Origin: Bdellovibrionales bacterium
GTDB lineage: Bacteria; Bdellovibrionota; Bdellovibrionia; Bdellovibrionales; UBA1609
DNA length: 64,000 bases
Reading direction: 5' to 3'
Assembly (NCBI GenBank): GCA_027459485.1
Contig: DAIDIG010000003.1
Location: 1 to 64,000, forward strand
Made by a program: the position numbers and the translations under genes. Position 1 is the stretch's first letter. Every line of letters begins with the position of its first letter. The notes beneath the pieces were generated by a model, which saw nothing but the letters and a program-made list of their open reading frames with translations, was not told where the DNA came from and made no database searches. Positions 42,456 to 51,783 of this stretch are shown in pieces.

Positions 42456-42836
42456 ATGGCAAAAAAAATCATAAAGTCGAATCAAGCGCCGGCCCCGATC
42501 GGCCCATATTCTCAAGCGGTGGCGTCGGGTGAATTTTTATTTTGCTCGGGTCAAATCGGGCTCAGCGCCAAAACCGGCGAAGTTGTCTCGGGCGAAGTAA
42601 AGGAACAGGCCGAACAAGTTATGTCCAATATCGAAGCCGTGCTAAAAGAAGCCGATATGACGTTCGATCACGTCGTGAAAACGACGATTTTTCTCACCAA
42701 TATGGCTGATTTTGCGACAGTGAATGAAGTCTACGGTCGGCATTTTACGAAAAACCCGCCGGCGCGTTCAACCATTGCCGTCGCGGGGTTACCGAAAGGC
42801 GTGAAAGTCGAAGTTGAGGTGATCGCCCGCCGATGA
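42456..42836 (+). CDS. ridA: RidA family (YjgF/YER057c/UK114) enamine/imine deaminase
   Basis: 126 residues, ATG after AAAGGAG. It shows the full RidA pattern: SNQAPAPIGPYSQAV at the start, FCSGQIG, VVKTTIFLTNMADFATVNEVY, PARSTIAVAGLPKGVKVEVE near the end (the catalytic Arg is in PARST). The trimer hydrolyses reactive 2-aminoacrylate/enamine intermediates from PLP enzymes. Normal length. Its stop overlaps the start of the DUF218 gene by 4 bp. Confidence 0.93.
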   Translation: MAKKIIKSNQAPAPIGPYSQAVASGEFLFCSGQIGLSAKTGEVVSGEVKEQAEQVMSNIEAVLKEADMTFDHVVKTTIFLTNMADFATVNEVYGRHFTKNPPARSTIAVAGLPKGVKVEVEVIARR

Positions 42837-43396
42837 AGTTGCCAGCCAAATGGATCTTCATTGCGGTCGTGGCTGTCACGGCATTTTTCGTTTTTCAGTT
42901 CGCGCGCGATCGCGAACGTATTTTGCGAACTCAGGTCACGTCGTGGACGGACGACATCCATGCGGATTGCGGTATCGTTCTGACCGGCGGGCGGGCGCGG
43001 ATACCCGAAGGTTTCAGTCTCTTGGCCGAACGTCGAATTCGCAAATTGATTATTTCGGGAGTCTATAGCCAAGCCGACTTGCCAGGGATCTTCCCGCAAT
43101 GGCCGTTTTACGGGGTGGTCGACCCGCACGACGTGATACTTGAAAAGCACTCCCTCACGACATACGGTAATGCCGAGCAGAGTTTGCCGTTAGCCAAAGC
43201 CCTTCATTGTCGTGACGTTATTCTGGTCACGTCTCGGGTGCATATGTATCGCAGTTTGCATACGTTTCGGGCGGTCTTCCCCAAAGCGATCGCAATTTAC
43301 CCTCACGCGGTGATCGCCGGTCATTACAATCCGCACGCGTGGGAGCTTTACTCTGAAACTTTAAGGACGATGTTTTATGATCTTTGGGCCTATTGA
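42833..43396 (+). CDS. DUF218 / YdcF-SanA family envelope protein
   Basis: 187 residues. N-terminal membrane anchor (WIFIAVVAVTAFFVFQF), then the DUF218 core: CGIVLTGGRARIPEGF, LAERRIRKLIISGVY, STTYGNAEQS-like (LTTYGNAEQSLPLAKAL) and DVILVTSRVHMYRSLHTFRAVFP. Proteins such as SanA and ElyC act in cell-envelope integrity and peptidoglycan precursor handling. Overlaps RidA and the downstream permease by short stretches, implying co-translation. Confidence 0.85.
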   Translation: MKLPAKWIFIAVVAVTAFFVFQFARDRERILRTQVTSWTDDIHADCGIVLTGGRARIPEGFSLLAERRIRKLIISGVYSQADLPGIFPQWPFYGVVDPHDVILEKHSLTTYGNAEQSLPLAKALHCRDVILVTSRVHMYRSLHTFRAVFPKAIAIYPHAVIAGHYNPHAWELYSETLRTMFYDLWAY

Positions 43397-44660
43397 AATT
43401 CAGTTTTTCTACCGCTATTTTTTTTCGAAGCGGTCGGGCTCCGTCGTGCGCAGTATGGCCCGCATCAGCTGGCTTGCGACCATGATCGGTGTGTTTTCGC
43501 TGATTGTCGTGGCGAGTATCATGAACGGATTCAATCGCAGCATTCGCACGCGCCTTCTTTCAGTTCAGCCCCACATTGTGGTAACAGCCGGCGGCGACGG
43601 CGTCGATGAGGCGGCACTTAAAAAGATCCGCAAGGTGCTGACGGATCTCGGTCTGAAAACCGAGCCATTCATACAACAAGACGTGATCGTACGTAGTCTC
43701 GATGGCCGTTTTTCTGGCGGAGTCATCAAAGGGACCAGCAATAAGGGCGTGCAAAGTTTCATGATGCGCCTCATGCGCGCGCGCGATCATCACACGCCGT
43801 CTCTCGAAGATTTGGATTTCACTGCATTAGGGCCGAAAGAAGTCATTCTTGGGAGTGATCTAGCCGCCAACCTGAATGTTTTTGAGGGTGACGAGGTGAT
43901 GGTGATCCCACCCGAGACGTTATTAATGCCAGCCGGGACGCCACCGCGATTTGAGCGCATGCGTGTACGCGACATCGTGAACACTGATATCCAAGATCTC
44001 GATTCGCAACTTGTGCTTTATAGTTTCGGCAATTTGGCGCATGGGCTTCACGAGCCGCTTCGCTTTCGCTCGCCACTCCAAGAAGACAAAGGATATGAAA
44101 TTCGCTTAAGCGCACCTGAAAACGCTGAAACTGTCGCTGGTGAAATTCGCGCTGGTCTTGCAAAACTGAATGTGCACACAACAGTCGAAACCTGGGGCGA
44201 CCGCAACCACGCCCTGTTTTTCGCTTTGAAACTCGAAAAATTGGCGATGATGACGTTTCTTGGTCTAAGCGTTTTGATTACTTCGTTTTCCCTGATCACA
44301 GTGTTGGTGATGCTACTCTCGCAAAAGCGAAAAGAGATCGGTCTATTGATGGCGCTTGGGCTATCGCAAAAGGCCACGCGGGCGCTCTTTATGAAAATGG
44401 GGCTCATCCTCGCGGGTATGGGGATGTTTTTCGGGTTGCTTCTCGGCCTCGGGGCAAGTCTTTTTCTTGCGCACTACCCTCTGCAGATATTACCCGATGT
44501 ATACTACGATTCATCACTGCCTTCAGAGGTGCACTATGTTTTCGTGGCCGCTGTCGGCGTTGGTTGTTTAATACTCGCATTTGTTTCAGCGTATTGGCCC
44601 GTTCGTCATTATTTGAGTCGCGCCCCCGCTGAAAATCTTCGACAGTTCGTCGTCGAATAG
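43377..44660 (+). CDS. LolC/LolE-type lipoprotein-releasing ABC permease (FtsX-like)
   Basis: 427 residues. TM1 near residues 30-50 (RISWLATMIGVFSLIVVASIMNGF, which continues into the LolC/E-typical MNGFxxxxxxRxLxxxPHI), a periplasmic domain of about 220 residues, then three helices with the FtsX cytoplasmic motif (MLLSQKRKEIGLLMALGLSQ). LolCDE extracts outer-membrane lipoproteins from the inner membrane. No LolD ATPase lies beside it. It starts 20 bp inside the DUF218 gene. Confidence 0.85.
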   Translation: MIFGPIEIQFFYRYFFSKRSGSVVRSMARISWLATMIGVFSLIVVASIMNGFNRSIRTRLLSVQPHIVVTAGGDGVDEAALKKIRKVLTDLGLKTEPFIQQDVIVRSLDGRFSGGVIKGTSNKGVQSFMMRLMRARDHHTPSLEDLDFTALGPKEVILGSDLAANLNVFEGDEVMVIPPETLLMPAGTPPRFERMRVRDIVNTDIQDLDSQLVLYSFGNLAHGLHEPLRFRSPLQEDKGYEIRLSAPENAETVAGEIRAGLAKLNVHTTVETWGDRNHALFFALKLEKLAMMTFLGLSVLITSFSLITVLVMLLSQKRKEIGLLMALGLSQKATRALFMKMGLILAGMGMFFGLLLGLGASLFLAHYPLQILPDVYYDSSLPSEVHYVFVAAVGVGCLILAFVSAYWPVRHYLSRAPAENLRQFVVE

Positions 44661-44679
44661 GCGGGTAGCGGCGCAACTT

Positions 44680-44708
44680 TTGCAGTTAAAGTGTAAATTT
44701 TCTGTATT
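44680..44708 (+). promoter_or_regulatory. possible sigma70-like promoter for the TolC-like gene
   Basis: TTGCAG (44680-44685), 17-bp spacer, TGTATT (44703-44708), 49 bp before the ATG. The -35 is reasonable and the -10 weak. Confidence 0.35.
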
Positions 44709-44756
44709 GTGGAGCGGCGCCCCTTTCGTTAATTTGCCCTTCAACAAGAGGGTAAT

Positions 44757-46100
44757 ATGGGGCTCTTCAATCGGGGATTTTTGCCAACAGTTGTAATTTG
44801 CGCGGTCACCGGAATGACGCTCCCGGCGTCGGCGATTTCGCTCAACGAGATCATTGGTGATGCTGTCACCCACAACCCTCAGCAGCAGGCCAATGATCTG
44901 ACCGTACAATCTTATAAATTGGATGCCGACGGCACGCGCAAAGATACGGTTTACCCGCAGATCAGCATCAGCGCCGGCGATACAAGATCTCAACTAAATC
45001 AGAACATGCCAGGTGGCAACATTACGAATGCCGGGATATCGGCAAGTGAGACTGTTTACGATGGGCATGCCGCAATCGACAGCGTGAAATCACTCGATTG
45101 GGCCGCCAAAGCACAACAAGCACTATATGAATCCACTGACCCGTATGTGCCCTACACGGCAGGGAGTGTGGCCCAACAGGTTTTCACTTTGTATGTGTCG
45201 TGGGCGTCGATAAGGGCCCAGCGCGAAATGGATCAAACGGTGATCGATTTTTTAAGCGAGGTGTTGCCGCTCACCGAAGACAGTAAGGCTGTCGCTCTTT
45301 TAAAATCGTCGATTCAATCGAATAAAGATCAAGTCAATGCAAGCGATAAAACTCTAGCTTCGACTTTTGCCGATCTTTGCTACTACTCCTTTACTAAGTT
45401 ACCCAAAGATATCGATTCGTTGGAGCAAACCGACCAACAGATGAAACAAGATTTAGAACCGTACCAAAACATGCAGAAAGCAATTCGCACGGCCAAACAG
45501 AGAAATTACGATTATCTCGCGCGACTTTATCAATTAAAACAGACGATTTACCAGGACATGGCAACTCGCGCTCAGTTAACTCGCCCAGTGGTGACGGTGA
45601 ATGTCGGCGATGGGTGGACTGAATCCCGGACATTCGAGGCCGGGGTACCAATTACCGCGTCGGCTGGGCCTTATGTCGGCATCCAAGTGACAATGCCGAT
45701 CAGTTTCGGCCTGCGCGACCATTTACAAGCTAGCCATTACCGAGTCCTAGCGGCAAAGAAGCAACTGAAACAACAAGAAGCAGATTTCACATATACGATC
45801 GAGTCTACATTCCGCAATCTCAACGATGTGGACGCCGAAGCAACTGAATACGACGCCACCAAAGAGGCTGATTTTGAGCTGATTACGAATTTTATAGACG
45901 AGCACATCAATGCTAAAAAAGAGTTCTCTTACAATGATATTACTCAGCTTTCTGGTCTACTAAACAATTGGGGTGGCAGCGATATGAGCTATCTCGGAGC
46001 CTTATCACAAGCCGTCACATATCGTTATAATCTTGAAGTCGCGATTGGTATTCTATTTGATTCAGCTGGATACCACCGCAATCGACTCTCAAGCAATTAA
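44757..46100 (+). CDS. TolC-family outer-membrane efflux protein
   Basis: 447 residues. Signal peptide ending PASA, then ISLNEIIGDAVTHNPQQQAND, the typical TolC N-terminus (LxxxxxxAxxxNPxL). The rest alternates long amphipathic helices and strands: ISISAGDTRSQLN, GISASETVYDGHAAIDSVKS, PYVGIQVTMPISFGLRDHLQ, ending with a second LxxA helix pair. It would form the trimeric outer-membrane duct of a type I or efflux system; no inner-membrane partner lies adjacent. Somewhat divergent. Confidence 0.8.
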   Translation: MGLFNRGFLPTVVICAVTGMTLPASAISLNEIIGDAVTHNPQQQANDLTVQSYKLDADGTRKDTVYPQISISAGDTRSQLNQNMPGGNITNAGISASETVYDGHAAIDSVKSLDWAAKAQQALYESTDPYVPYTAGSVAQQVFTLYVSWASIRAQREMDQTVIDFLSEVLPLTEDSKAVALLKSSIQSNKDQVNASDKTLASTFADLCYYSFTKLPKDIDSLEQTDQQMKQDLEPYQNMQKAIRTAKQRNYDYLARLYQLKQTIYQDMATRAQLTRPVVTVNVGDGWTESRTFEAGVPITASAGPYVGIQVTMPISFGLRDHLQASHYRVLAAKKQLKQQEADFTYTIESTFRNLNDVDAEATEYDATKEADFELITNFIDEHINAKKEFSYNDITQLSGLLNNWGGSDMSYLGALSQAVTYRYNLEVAIGILFDSAGYHRNRLSSN

Positions 46101-46117
46101 CCCGAGCGATTTCAGCT

Positions 46118-46999
46118 TTAAACCTGCACATCGAACTCGCGCAAGGTTTGATTGAGCGAGGTTTTTTTGTCGGTGGATTCTTTGCGCTTACCGATAATGA
46201 GAGCGCAATTGACGTGGTACGTGCCAGCCGCGAAATTTTTCGCCACACTGCCGGGGATCACGACCGAATTCGCCGGCACTTCGCCTCGATGTTCAACGGC
46301 GGATGAGCCTGAAACATCTATGATTCGAGTCGACGAAGTGAGACTCACACCGGCGCCAAGCACAGCGCCCTCGCGCACAATCACCCCTTCGACCACGATT
46401 GAACGACTGCCGAGAAACACGTGATCTTCAATGATGACAGGGCTTGCTTGCACGGGTTCGAGAACGCCGCCGAGGCCGACTCCGCCGGAGATATGGCAAT
46501 GAGCACCGACTTGCGCGCACGAACCGATCGTGGCCCACGTATCAACGAGCGTACCGGTGCCCACTCGCGCACCGATATTCACGTATGAGGGCATCAAAAT
46601 CGCACCGGGTTCGACAAACGACCCGTAGCGGGCGATGGCGTGCGGTACGACGCGAACGCCTTCTTTGCCGCTCCATTTTTTCGTCGGGATTTTATCGAGA
46701 AATGATAATTCACCCGCACGCGAGGGCTTGAGTCTTCGTACTTTAAAATAAAGGAGAATCGCCTTTTTGACCCACTCGTTGACGTGCCACTCACTGCCCG
46801 CCGCCGGTGATTTTTCGGCGACGCGAATTTCGCCTCGGTCGAGAAGAGCGATCGCGCTCTCGATTTCACGAACATCCGCGGCCTTGAACGGTCCATTCGC
46901 GGCGTAAAGGCGATTGATCGTGTCGGCAAGAGTTGCACTTGATGGCGAGCGGCTATTGTTCAGGCGTTTGGTCGATTGGCTTTTCGCTTGGCGGCGCAT
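46118..46999 (-). CDS. dapD: 2,3,4,5-tetrahydropyridine-2,6-dicarboxylate N-succinyltransferase (DapD)
   Basis: 293 residues. An extended basic N-terminus precedes the DapD helical domain. The left-handed beta-helix is clear: GSFVEPGAILMPSYVNIGARVGTGTLVDTWATIGSCAQVGAHCHIS, then GVGLGGVLEPVQASPVIIEDHVFLGSRSIVVEGVIV. DapD transfers succinyl from succinyl-CoA in the succinylase branch of lysine/diaminopimelate synthesis. It lies near lysC and lysA of the same pathway but on the other strand. The start may be later than annotated, as the first 20 residues look unconserved. Confidence 0.93.
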   Translation of the reverse strand: MRRQAKSQSTKRLNNSRSPSSATLADTINRLYAANGPFKAADVREIESAIALLDRGEIRVAEKSPAAGSEWHVNEWVKKAILLYFKVRRLKPSRAGELSFLDKIPTKKWSGKEGVRVVPHAIARYGSFVEPGAILMPSYVNIGARVGTGTLVDTWATIGSCAQVGAHCHISGGVGLGGVLEPVQASPVIIEDHVFLGSRSIVVEGVIVREGAVLGAGVSLTSSTRIIDVSGSSAVEHRGEVPANSVVIPGSVAKNFAAGTYHVNCALIIGKRKESTDKKTSLNQTLREFDVQV

Positions 47000-47128
47000 A
47001 CGGTGTCTCCTTCACGTCATCCGTACCACAACGAGAGATATTGATCACGCGTTTCGCGCCCCGCGTGAATGCCAGGCCACAGCCTAAACTGACACTTTAA
47101 GAATCAGCAACAAAACCCGTGGTAAGAA

Positions 47129-47785
47129 TTAAAATCGTTTTTCGATCGACTTCAGTGCCTCGTGAATCGCCGGCACGTGTATTTTTAAAATTTTAGCGGA
47201 ATCGAGGCCGCGCTCGATTTCGTAAGTGATCGTCGGGATGCCGCGCTCAAGACCGCAATACGTGCCGAGGCAACCGGGTGTCGGGTAGCCGATATCCTCT
47301 TTGATCTCATAGCCGGTGCGGCTATGAATGATCTCGGCTTCAGGGCGGCAGGCGCCGTTGATATTCAAACAAGGCTGCCACGAATGAAGGCTAAAAACAA
47401 ATTGCGGTTTGACCGAGTCGATCCATTTCACCAAAGCTTGATTTTCGGGCTCTGAATTGGGCTCGGCCCCTGGTGCATATTTTTCTTCGGCGACGTTGGC
47501 CGTCCAATCTTTCGTCGGTAGATTGCGATTGAGGTCAACGGCCCGCGCGTTTTTTCGCTTTCCGACTAGCACTCCGTCGACATTGAACTGGGGGATGATC
47601 GTGAGCCGGGCTTTGAGTGTGTAAGCGGAGTGAAACGTCTGCAAAAGACCGAGGCTTGCGACCACTCCCTCAGGTTCGTTGCCGTGGACGCCACCCAAAA
47701 TCAGTACTTCGGGGCCGACGCGGCCGAAGCGATACCCCATAATGGGTAAACCTGTGGATGTTAAGCCGAATTCAAATGTTTCCAT
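47129..47785 (-). CDS. M14-family zinc carboxypeptidase/amidase (MpaA-like)
   Basis: 218 residues with no signal peptide. Zinc-site motifs: LGGVHGNEPEG (HxxE) near residue 33, FSLHSWQP (third His) near 131, and YEIERG near 195 (catalytic Glu). VDLNRNLP provides the Arg/Asn substrate-binding pair. The arrangement matches MpaA, the cytoplasmic amidase that removes diaminopimelate from murein tripeptide, and succinylglutamate-desuccinylase relatives. Position among dapD, lysC and lysA supports DAP recycling (inference). Confidence 0.75.
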   Translation of the reverse strand: METFEFGLTSTGLPIMGYRFGRVGPEVLILGGVHGNEPEGVVASLGLLQTFHSAYTLKARLTIIPQFNVDGVLVGKRKNARAVDLNRNLPTKDWTANVAEEKYAPGAEPNSEPENQALVKWIDSVKPQFVFSLHSWQPCLNINGACRPEAEIIHSRTGYEIKEDIGYPTPGCLGTYCGLERGIPTITYEIERGLDSAKILKIHVPAIHEALKSIEKRF

Positions 47786-47817
47786 GCCGCTTCATCCTAT
47801 GCTAAGACTGCTTCGCC

Positions 47818-49059
47818 GTGCAAACAAACAAAAATATAGTAGTAAAGAAATTCGGCGGCACGTCTGTCGGCACGCTCGAGCGCATTGAAAATGTCGCCAC
47901 GCGTGTCTTGCGCGACCACACTGAAAAGGGCGAATCGCCGGTCATCGTTGTGTCGGCCATGTCAGGCGAAACGAACCGGCTCGTGCGGCTGGCTAACGAT
48001 TTGAACCCGTATTACCGCGGCCCGGCCTATGACATGCTTCTCGCAAGCGGTGAGCAAGTCGCAGTCGCACTGCTCACAATTGCTCTCGAAAAAAAGGGCG
48101 CGAAAGCGGCGCCTTTACTCGCGCATCAGGTCGGCATTCAGACCGACGCGATTTTTTCGAAAGCGCGCATTCGCTCGATCGACACGACAAAAATCCAAGC
48201 GCTCGTGGAGCGGGGAGTGATCCCGGTCGTGGCCGGGTTTCAAGGCGTGACCGAAGACGATCAAATCACGACGCTCGGTCGGGGCGGCTCCGACACGACG
48301 GCGGTGGCGCTCGCGGCCGCGCTCAAGGGTTCGGCCTGCGAAATTTACACCGACGTGCCGGCCGTTTATTCGGCGGACCCGCGTCTCGTCGCGAAGGCGC
48401 GCGAACTTAAGACCATCGCGTTCGAAGAAATGATGGAGATGGCCTCCGTCGGTTCGAAGGTTTTGCACTTTAGAGCGGTTGAAATCGCCGCGAAATACAA
48501 TATCAAAATTCATTCACGTTCGTCGTTCGAAGACCGCGAAGGGACGTGGGTGATGGCGGAGGGCAATATGCTCGAAAATCCAGTGGTGTCGTCGGTCACG
48601 CACGACCCGGCGACGGTCGTGATTAAATTAAACCCTGTGCCCGCGGGAGCGGGATTTCTCGCCGATCTTTTCGGGCGACTTGCCGAGAAAAACGTCGTCG
48701 TCGACATCATCACGCAAAGCGCGAGTGAGAAAAGCGGCAAGAGCGCCGAGGGTTGGCAAAGACTTCACTTTTCAATCCCCGAAGAAGACCTGGCTCAAAC
48801 TGAAAAGATACTTCATGAAATTTTAAAAGCCGAAACCGAAGTCACGATTCTGCGCGAAATGGCGAAAATTTCAGTGATCGGCGTCGGCATGAAAAACCAC
48901 CCCGGCGTCGCTGCGCGGTTTTTTAAAATTTTCAAAGATCACAAAGTCGATGTTCACCTCGTCACGACATCCGACATTAAAATCAGCGCCGTGATTGATA
49001 AAAGCCAACTCAAAGAAGTGGCCGAAGCACTCCATACGGAATTTGACCTGGATGCGTGA
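47818..49059 (+). CDS. lysC: aspartate kinase
   Basis: 413 residues. The given start is GTG at 47818. VVKKFGGTSVGTLERI is the diagnostic aspartokinase N-terminus. GRGGSDTTAVALAAAL and CEIYTDVPAVYSADPR complete the kinase domain. Two ACT domains follow (about 265-413; VVIKLNPVPAGAGFLADLF and ISVIGVGMKNHPGVAARFF), the site of feedback control by lysine and/or threonine. It catalyses the first step of the aspartate pathway. Its end overlaps the lysA start by 8 bp. Confidence 0.95.
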   Translation: MQTNKNIVVKKFGGTSVGTLERIENVATRVLRDHTEKGESPVIVVSAMSGETNRLVRLANDLNPYYRGPAYDMLLASGEQVAVALLTIALEKKGAKAAPLLAHQVGIQTDAIFSKARIRSIDTTKIQALVERGVIPVVAGFQGVTEDDQITTLGRGGSDTTAVALAAALKGSACEIYTDVPAVYSADPRLVAKARELKTIAFEEMMEMASVGSKVLHFRAVEIAAKYNIKIHSRSSFEDREGTWVMAEGNMLENPVVSSVTHDPATVVIKLNPVPAGAGFLADLFGRLAEKNVVVDIITQSASEKSGKSAEGWQRLHFSIPEEDLAQTEKILHEILKAETEVTILREMAKISVIGVGMKNHPGVAARFFKIFKDHKVDVHLVTTSDIKISAVIDKSQLKEVAEALHTEFDLDA

Positions 49060-50251
49060 ATTTTACCTCGACCCGCAGCTCGGGCCCTTCAAAACGCCGT
49101 TTTACGTTTACGATCTCAATGGCATCCGTGCCCGCGTTGAGCTTTTAAAATCACGTCTGCCAAAGAACGCGCATATTCATTTCGCGATGAAATCAAACAA
49201 CAATCGCGCGATTCTTCAAGCGTTACGTGAACTCGGGGTCGGCGTTGATTTGGTTTCGTCGGGTGAAATGCGCCGAGCGCGCGAAGTTGGGTTTACGCCT
49301 GAGCAAATGATTTTTTCAGGCGTCGGTAAGACACGCGATGAGATCTCACTCGCACTCGAATGGAACATCCACCAACTCAATGTCGAAAGCCTGCCTGAAC
49401 TCGAGCGCATTGCTGAACTCGCCAATGGTATGGGTAAATGTGCCCATGTGGCGCTTCGTATGAACCCGGATGTCGACGTGAACACTCATCCGTACATTCG
49501 CACGGGGTTTCGCGAGAACAAATTTGGCTTTGATTTTACAGAAATCGCGCGCGCGGTCGAAATTTTGCGGGCACACCCGAAGGCTCTTTCGCTGCAAGGG
49601 CTGACGGTTCATATCGGTTCGCAAATTCGCGACATAGGCGCATTTCGCGACGCCATTCGAAAAACGCTCGGCTTATGGCGCGAACTAAAGGCTCAAGGTT
49701 TTGACCTTCAGTCCTTTGATGCCGGCGGCGGTCTTGGTATCGACTATCTCAGTGGCGATCTGAGCGATGATGAGAAGTCGATTGAGGCGTACGCGACGAT
49801 GCTCAAAAATGAAATCGCACCTCACGTCAAGTGCCTTGATCTCGAGCCAGGTCGAATACTCGTCGCGCGTTTCGGCGCACTCGTGACCGAGGTTCAGTAC
49901 GTGAAGCGCACCCCGTACAAGAATTTTATCATTGTCGATGTCGGGATGAACGCTCTGTTGCGCCCGGCCCTTTATGAAGCCCACCACCGAATCGTGCGAA
50001 TAGATGAAAGCCAGAGCGTGGCGAAACCGGCGCCAGGGTCTTCGGATGTTTTCGATATCGTCGGCCCAATTTGCGAAAGTGCCGACGTTCTCGGGGCCGA
50101 GAGGGTGATGCCCGCCGATATAAAGGCCGGCGATCGCCTGGCCGTTCTCGATGCGGGAGCGTACGGGTCCGTGATGTCGAGTCAATACAACTTGCGAGAC
50201 ACGGTAAAAGAGTACATTCTAGGAAGAGGCAAAATCCGCGAGCACGATTAG
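49052..50251 (+). CDS. lysA: diaminopimelate decarboxylase
   Basis: 399 residues from the ATG at 49052, inside the end of lysC; the longer open frame is only lysC in another frame. FAMKSNNNRAILQAL carries the PLP-binding Lys. DVNTHPYIRTGFRENKFGF, LQGLTVHIGSQI, FDAGGGLGIDY (PLP phosphate loop), GPICESADVLG (substrate Cys-Glu) and YGSVMSSQYN are all present. It converts meso-diaminopimelate to lysine. Fold-III alanine-racemase type. Coupled with lysC. Confidence 0.95.
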   Translation: MREFYLDPQLGPFKTPFYVYDLNGIRARVELLKSRLPKNAHIHFAMKSNNNRAILQALRELGVGVDLVSSGEMRRAREVGFTPEQMIFSGVGKTRDEISLALEWNIHQLNVESLPELERIAELANGMGKCAHVALRMNPDVDVNTHPYIRTGFRENKFGFDFTEIARAVEILRAHPKALSLQGLTVHIGSQIRDIGAFRDAIRKTLGLWRELKAQGFDLQSFDAGGGLGIDYLSGDLSDDEKSIEAYATMLKNEIAPHVKCLDLEPGRILVARFGALVTEVQYVKRTPYKNFIIVDVGMNALLRPALYEAHHRIVRIDESQSVAKPAPGSSDVFDIVGPICESADVLGAERVMPADIKAGDRLAVLDAGAYGSVMSSQYNLRDTVKEYILGRGKIREHD

Positions 50252-50263
50252 CGGGCATCTATT

Positions 50264-50860
50264 ATGAAACAGTTCTCAAAATATTTTCTTCGCGGCGTAT
50301 TTACGCTTTTACCGGCCGGTCTCACGATCTTTCTTTTGTTTTCGTTTCTACGGTGGACCGAAGACGCGGCGTACTCGTTTTTTTCTGAGTTACCGGGGCA
50401 CATATATTTTCCGGGCCTTGGGCTCATTCTCGGTATTGTGATCATTTACCTGATGGGAGTGTTCACGGCCGTGCCATTTTCGCGGCGAATTTTCGCGGCG
50501 TTTGAATTGCCGTTTAAAAACGTGCCGATTGTGAAGAGTATTTATTCGGCGGTGAAAAGTTTGTCGGATTACTTTTCGCCCGAGCACAAAGTGGAGCAGC
50601 AAGTGGTGATCGTTCGCGTGCCCGGTTTTGACGCCGAATTCGTCGGCTTTGTGACCAGGCGAAATCTCAACGATCTGCCGCGCGAATTCACAAAAGGCGA
50701 CCGCGTTGCCGTGTTCGTGCCGCTTTCTTATCAAATCGGCGGGCTCACGATGTTCATCCCGCGTGCGTGGATCAAAAGCACCGATATGAAAGTCGAAGTT
50801 GCCATGCGCTCATCGCTCACAGCGTGGATGCCGGCGCGAGCGGATGCTGACGGAGATTAA
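50264..50860 (+). CDS. DUF502 family membrane protein
   Basis: 198 residues. Two N-terminal helices (FTLLPAGLTIFLLFSFL, LGLILGIVIIYLMGVFTAV) are followed by the DUF502 core: NVPIVKSIYSAVKSLSDYF, FVGFVTRRN, RVAVFVPLSYQIGGLTMFIPRAWI. The family is widespread in Gram-negatives and its function is unknown. It follows lysA by 12 bp, possibly as part of the same transcript. Confidence 0.9.
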   Translation: MKQFSKYFLRGVFTLLPAGLTIFLLFSFLRWTEDAAYSFFSELPGHIYFPGLGLILGIVIIYLMGVFTAVPFSRRIFAAFELPFKNVPIVKSIYSAVKSLSDYFSPEHKVEQQVVIVRVPGFDAEFVGFVTRRNLNDLPREFTKGDRVAVFVPLSYQIGGLTMFIPRAWIKSTDMKVEVAMRSSLTAWMPARADADGD

Positions 50861-50879
50861 TCTGACTGAGAACATATAA

Positions 50880-50942
50880 ATGAAAAAAATAGTGATCACG
50901 ATTTTGGCGGTGGCAGTCGTTTCAATCGCCGCAGGTAAATGA
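50880..50942 (+). CDS. 20-residue signal-peptide-like ORF, possibly a truncated gene
   Basis: Starts ATGAAAAAAATAG and reads MKKIVITILAVAVVSIAAGK, then TGA. The same frame stays open after the TGA to a TAA at 51027-51029 with a small, Ala/Ser-rich sequence, so this may be a short exported protein broken by one stop. Only a weak RBS is visible. Confidence 0.25.
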   Translation: MKKIVITILAVAVVSIAAGK

Positions 50943-51025
50943 TTTGCTTTCACGGCAGCCGCAAGCGACCGAGCAAGAAGTGAAGGGGTTTCAATATCTG
51001 CTGGCGCTTCTCGTGTCACCACGCT

Positions 51026-51682
51026 TTAACGTGTGTGCCAACCCGCGAAGACGCTTAGTAACTTATATTGGTTTTTGATGCCCATGTTGCCAGCAGTAAG
51101 ATCGCTCAGCGCGAGCAGGGTCTGCTTCGCGATGTCTTGAAATGCGCGGGCGACAGGGGCCTTGATTTGCCCGCCGGAATTGTAGCGAGCACTGAGGATT
51201 TCAACCAAACTTGCGAGTTTTCGATCATGGCTTGAGTTTGGCGAGCTTTCTGAACTTTGCCGAGCTGCGCTTTCTTGAATGTGGTCTAAAATCCGCATCG
51301 TGAAGTTTGAAAAGCGCGCGCCTGTCTGGTCATCATTGAGTCGAGCGATTGTTTTTGCGAGAGCTTTTTTAAAGCGATTATAAGACCTTTTGTTCTTTAA
51401 CTGAGGCATGAACACGCCGTAGTCCGAAAGCGCCGCGGTCAACGCCTGTGAAAACTGCGGGCTAGTTAAAAGCCCGGTGTCGTGCACGATCCGTAAAATT
51501 TGAGCTACTGTTTCTGCGCCCTCGACAGTTTGCTGGGCTAAATCCGAGTTTAATAACCTTTCGCAATTGAATGTTTGAACGCCATCTGCGGTTTGCACGG
51601 TGAAAGGTTGAGTCGCCGCTGCGGCACGGGCCAAGCTGATAAGCAGAACGATTTGAAATAGTTGAACATAAAGCCGCCGCAC
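51026..51682 (-). CDS. exported protein of unknown function
   Basis: 218 residues. Signal peptide (LFQIVLLISLARAAA) followed by a helical, soluble protein with one Cys near residue 39. No domain recognised: LRIVHDTGLLTSPQFSQALTAALSDY and FKKALAKTIARLNDDQTGARF are typical stretches. It lies downstream of murI on the same strand, with a 101-bp gap, so it may have its own promoter. Confidence 0.65.
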   Translation of the reverse strand: MRRLYVQLFQIVLLISLARAAAATQPFTVQTADGVQTFNCERLLNSDLAQQTVEGAETVAQILRIVHDTGLLTSPQFSQALTAALSDYGVFMPQLKNKRSYNRFKKALAKTIARLNDDQTGARFSNFTMRILDHIQESAARQSSESSPNSSHDRKLASLVEILSARYNSGGQIKAPVARAFQDIAKQTLLALSDLTAGNMGIKNQYKLLSVFAGWHTR

Positions 51683-51783
51683 AAGGCTCCCTCACGTATA
51701 AAAAACTGAACTTAACCTATATAACAGGTAGGAGTGTGCGCGAACGAGGTTCGATCGGTGTTAAGAAAAACTTCTAGCCAAGT

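Noticed and set aside
50880-51029. TGA at 50940-50942 as selenocysteine in a small exported protein
   Set aside because: No SECIS-like structure and no selenoprotein family resemblance; ordinary stop or decay is simpler.
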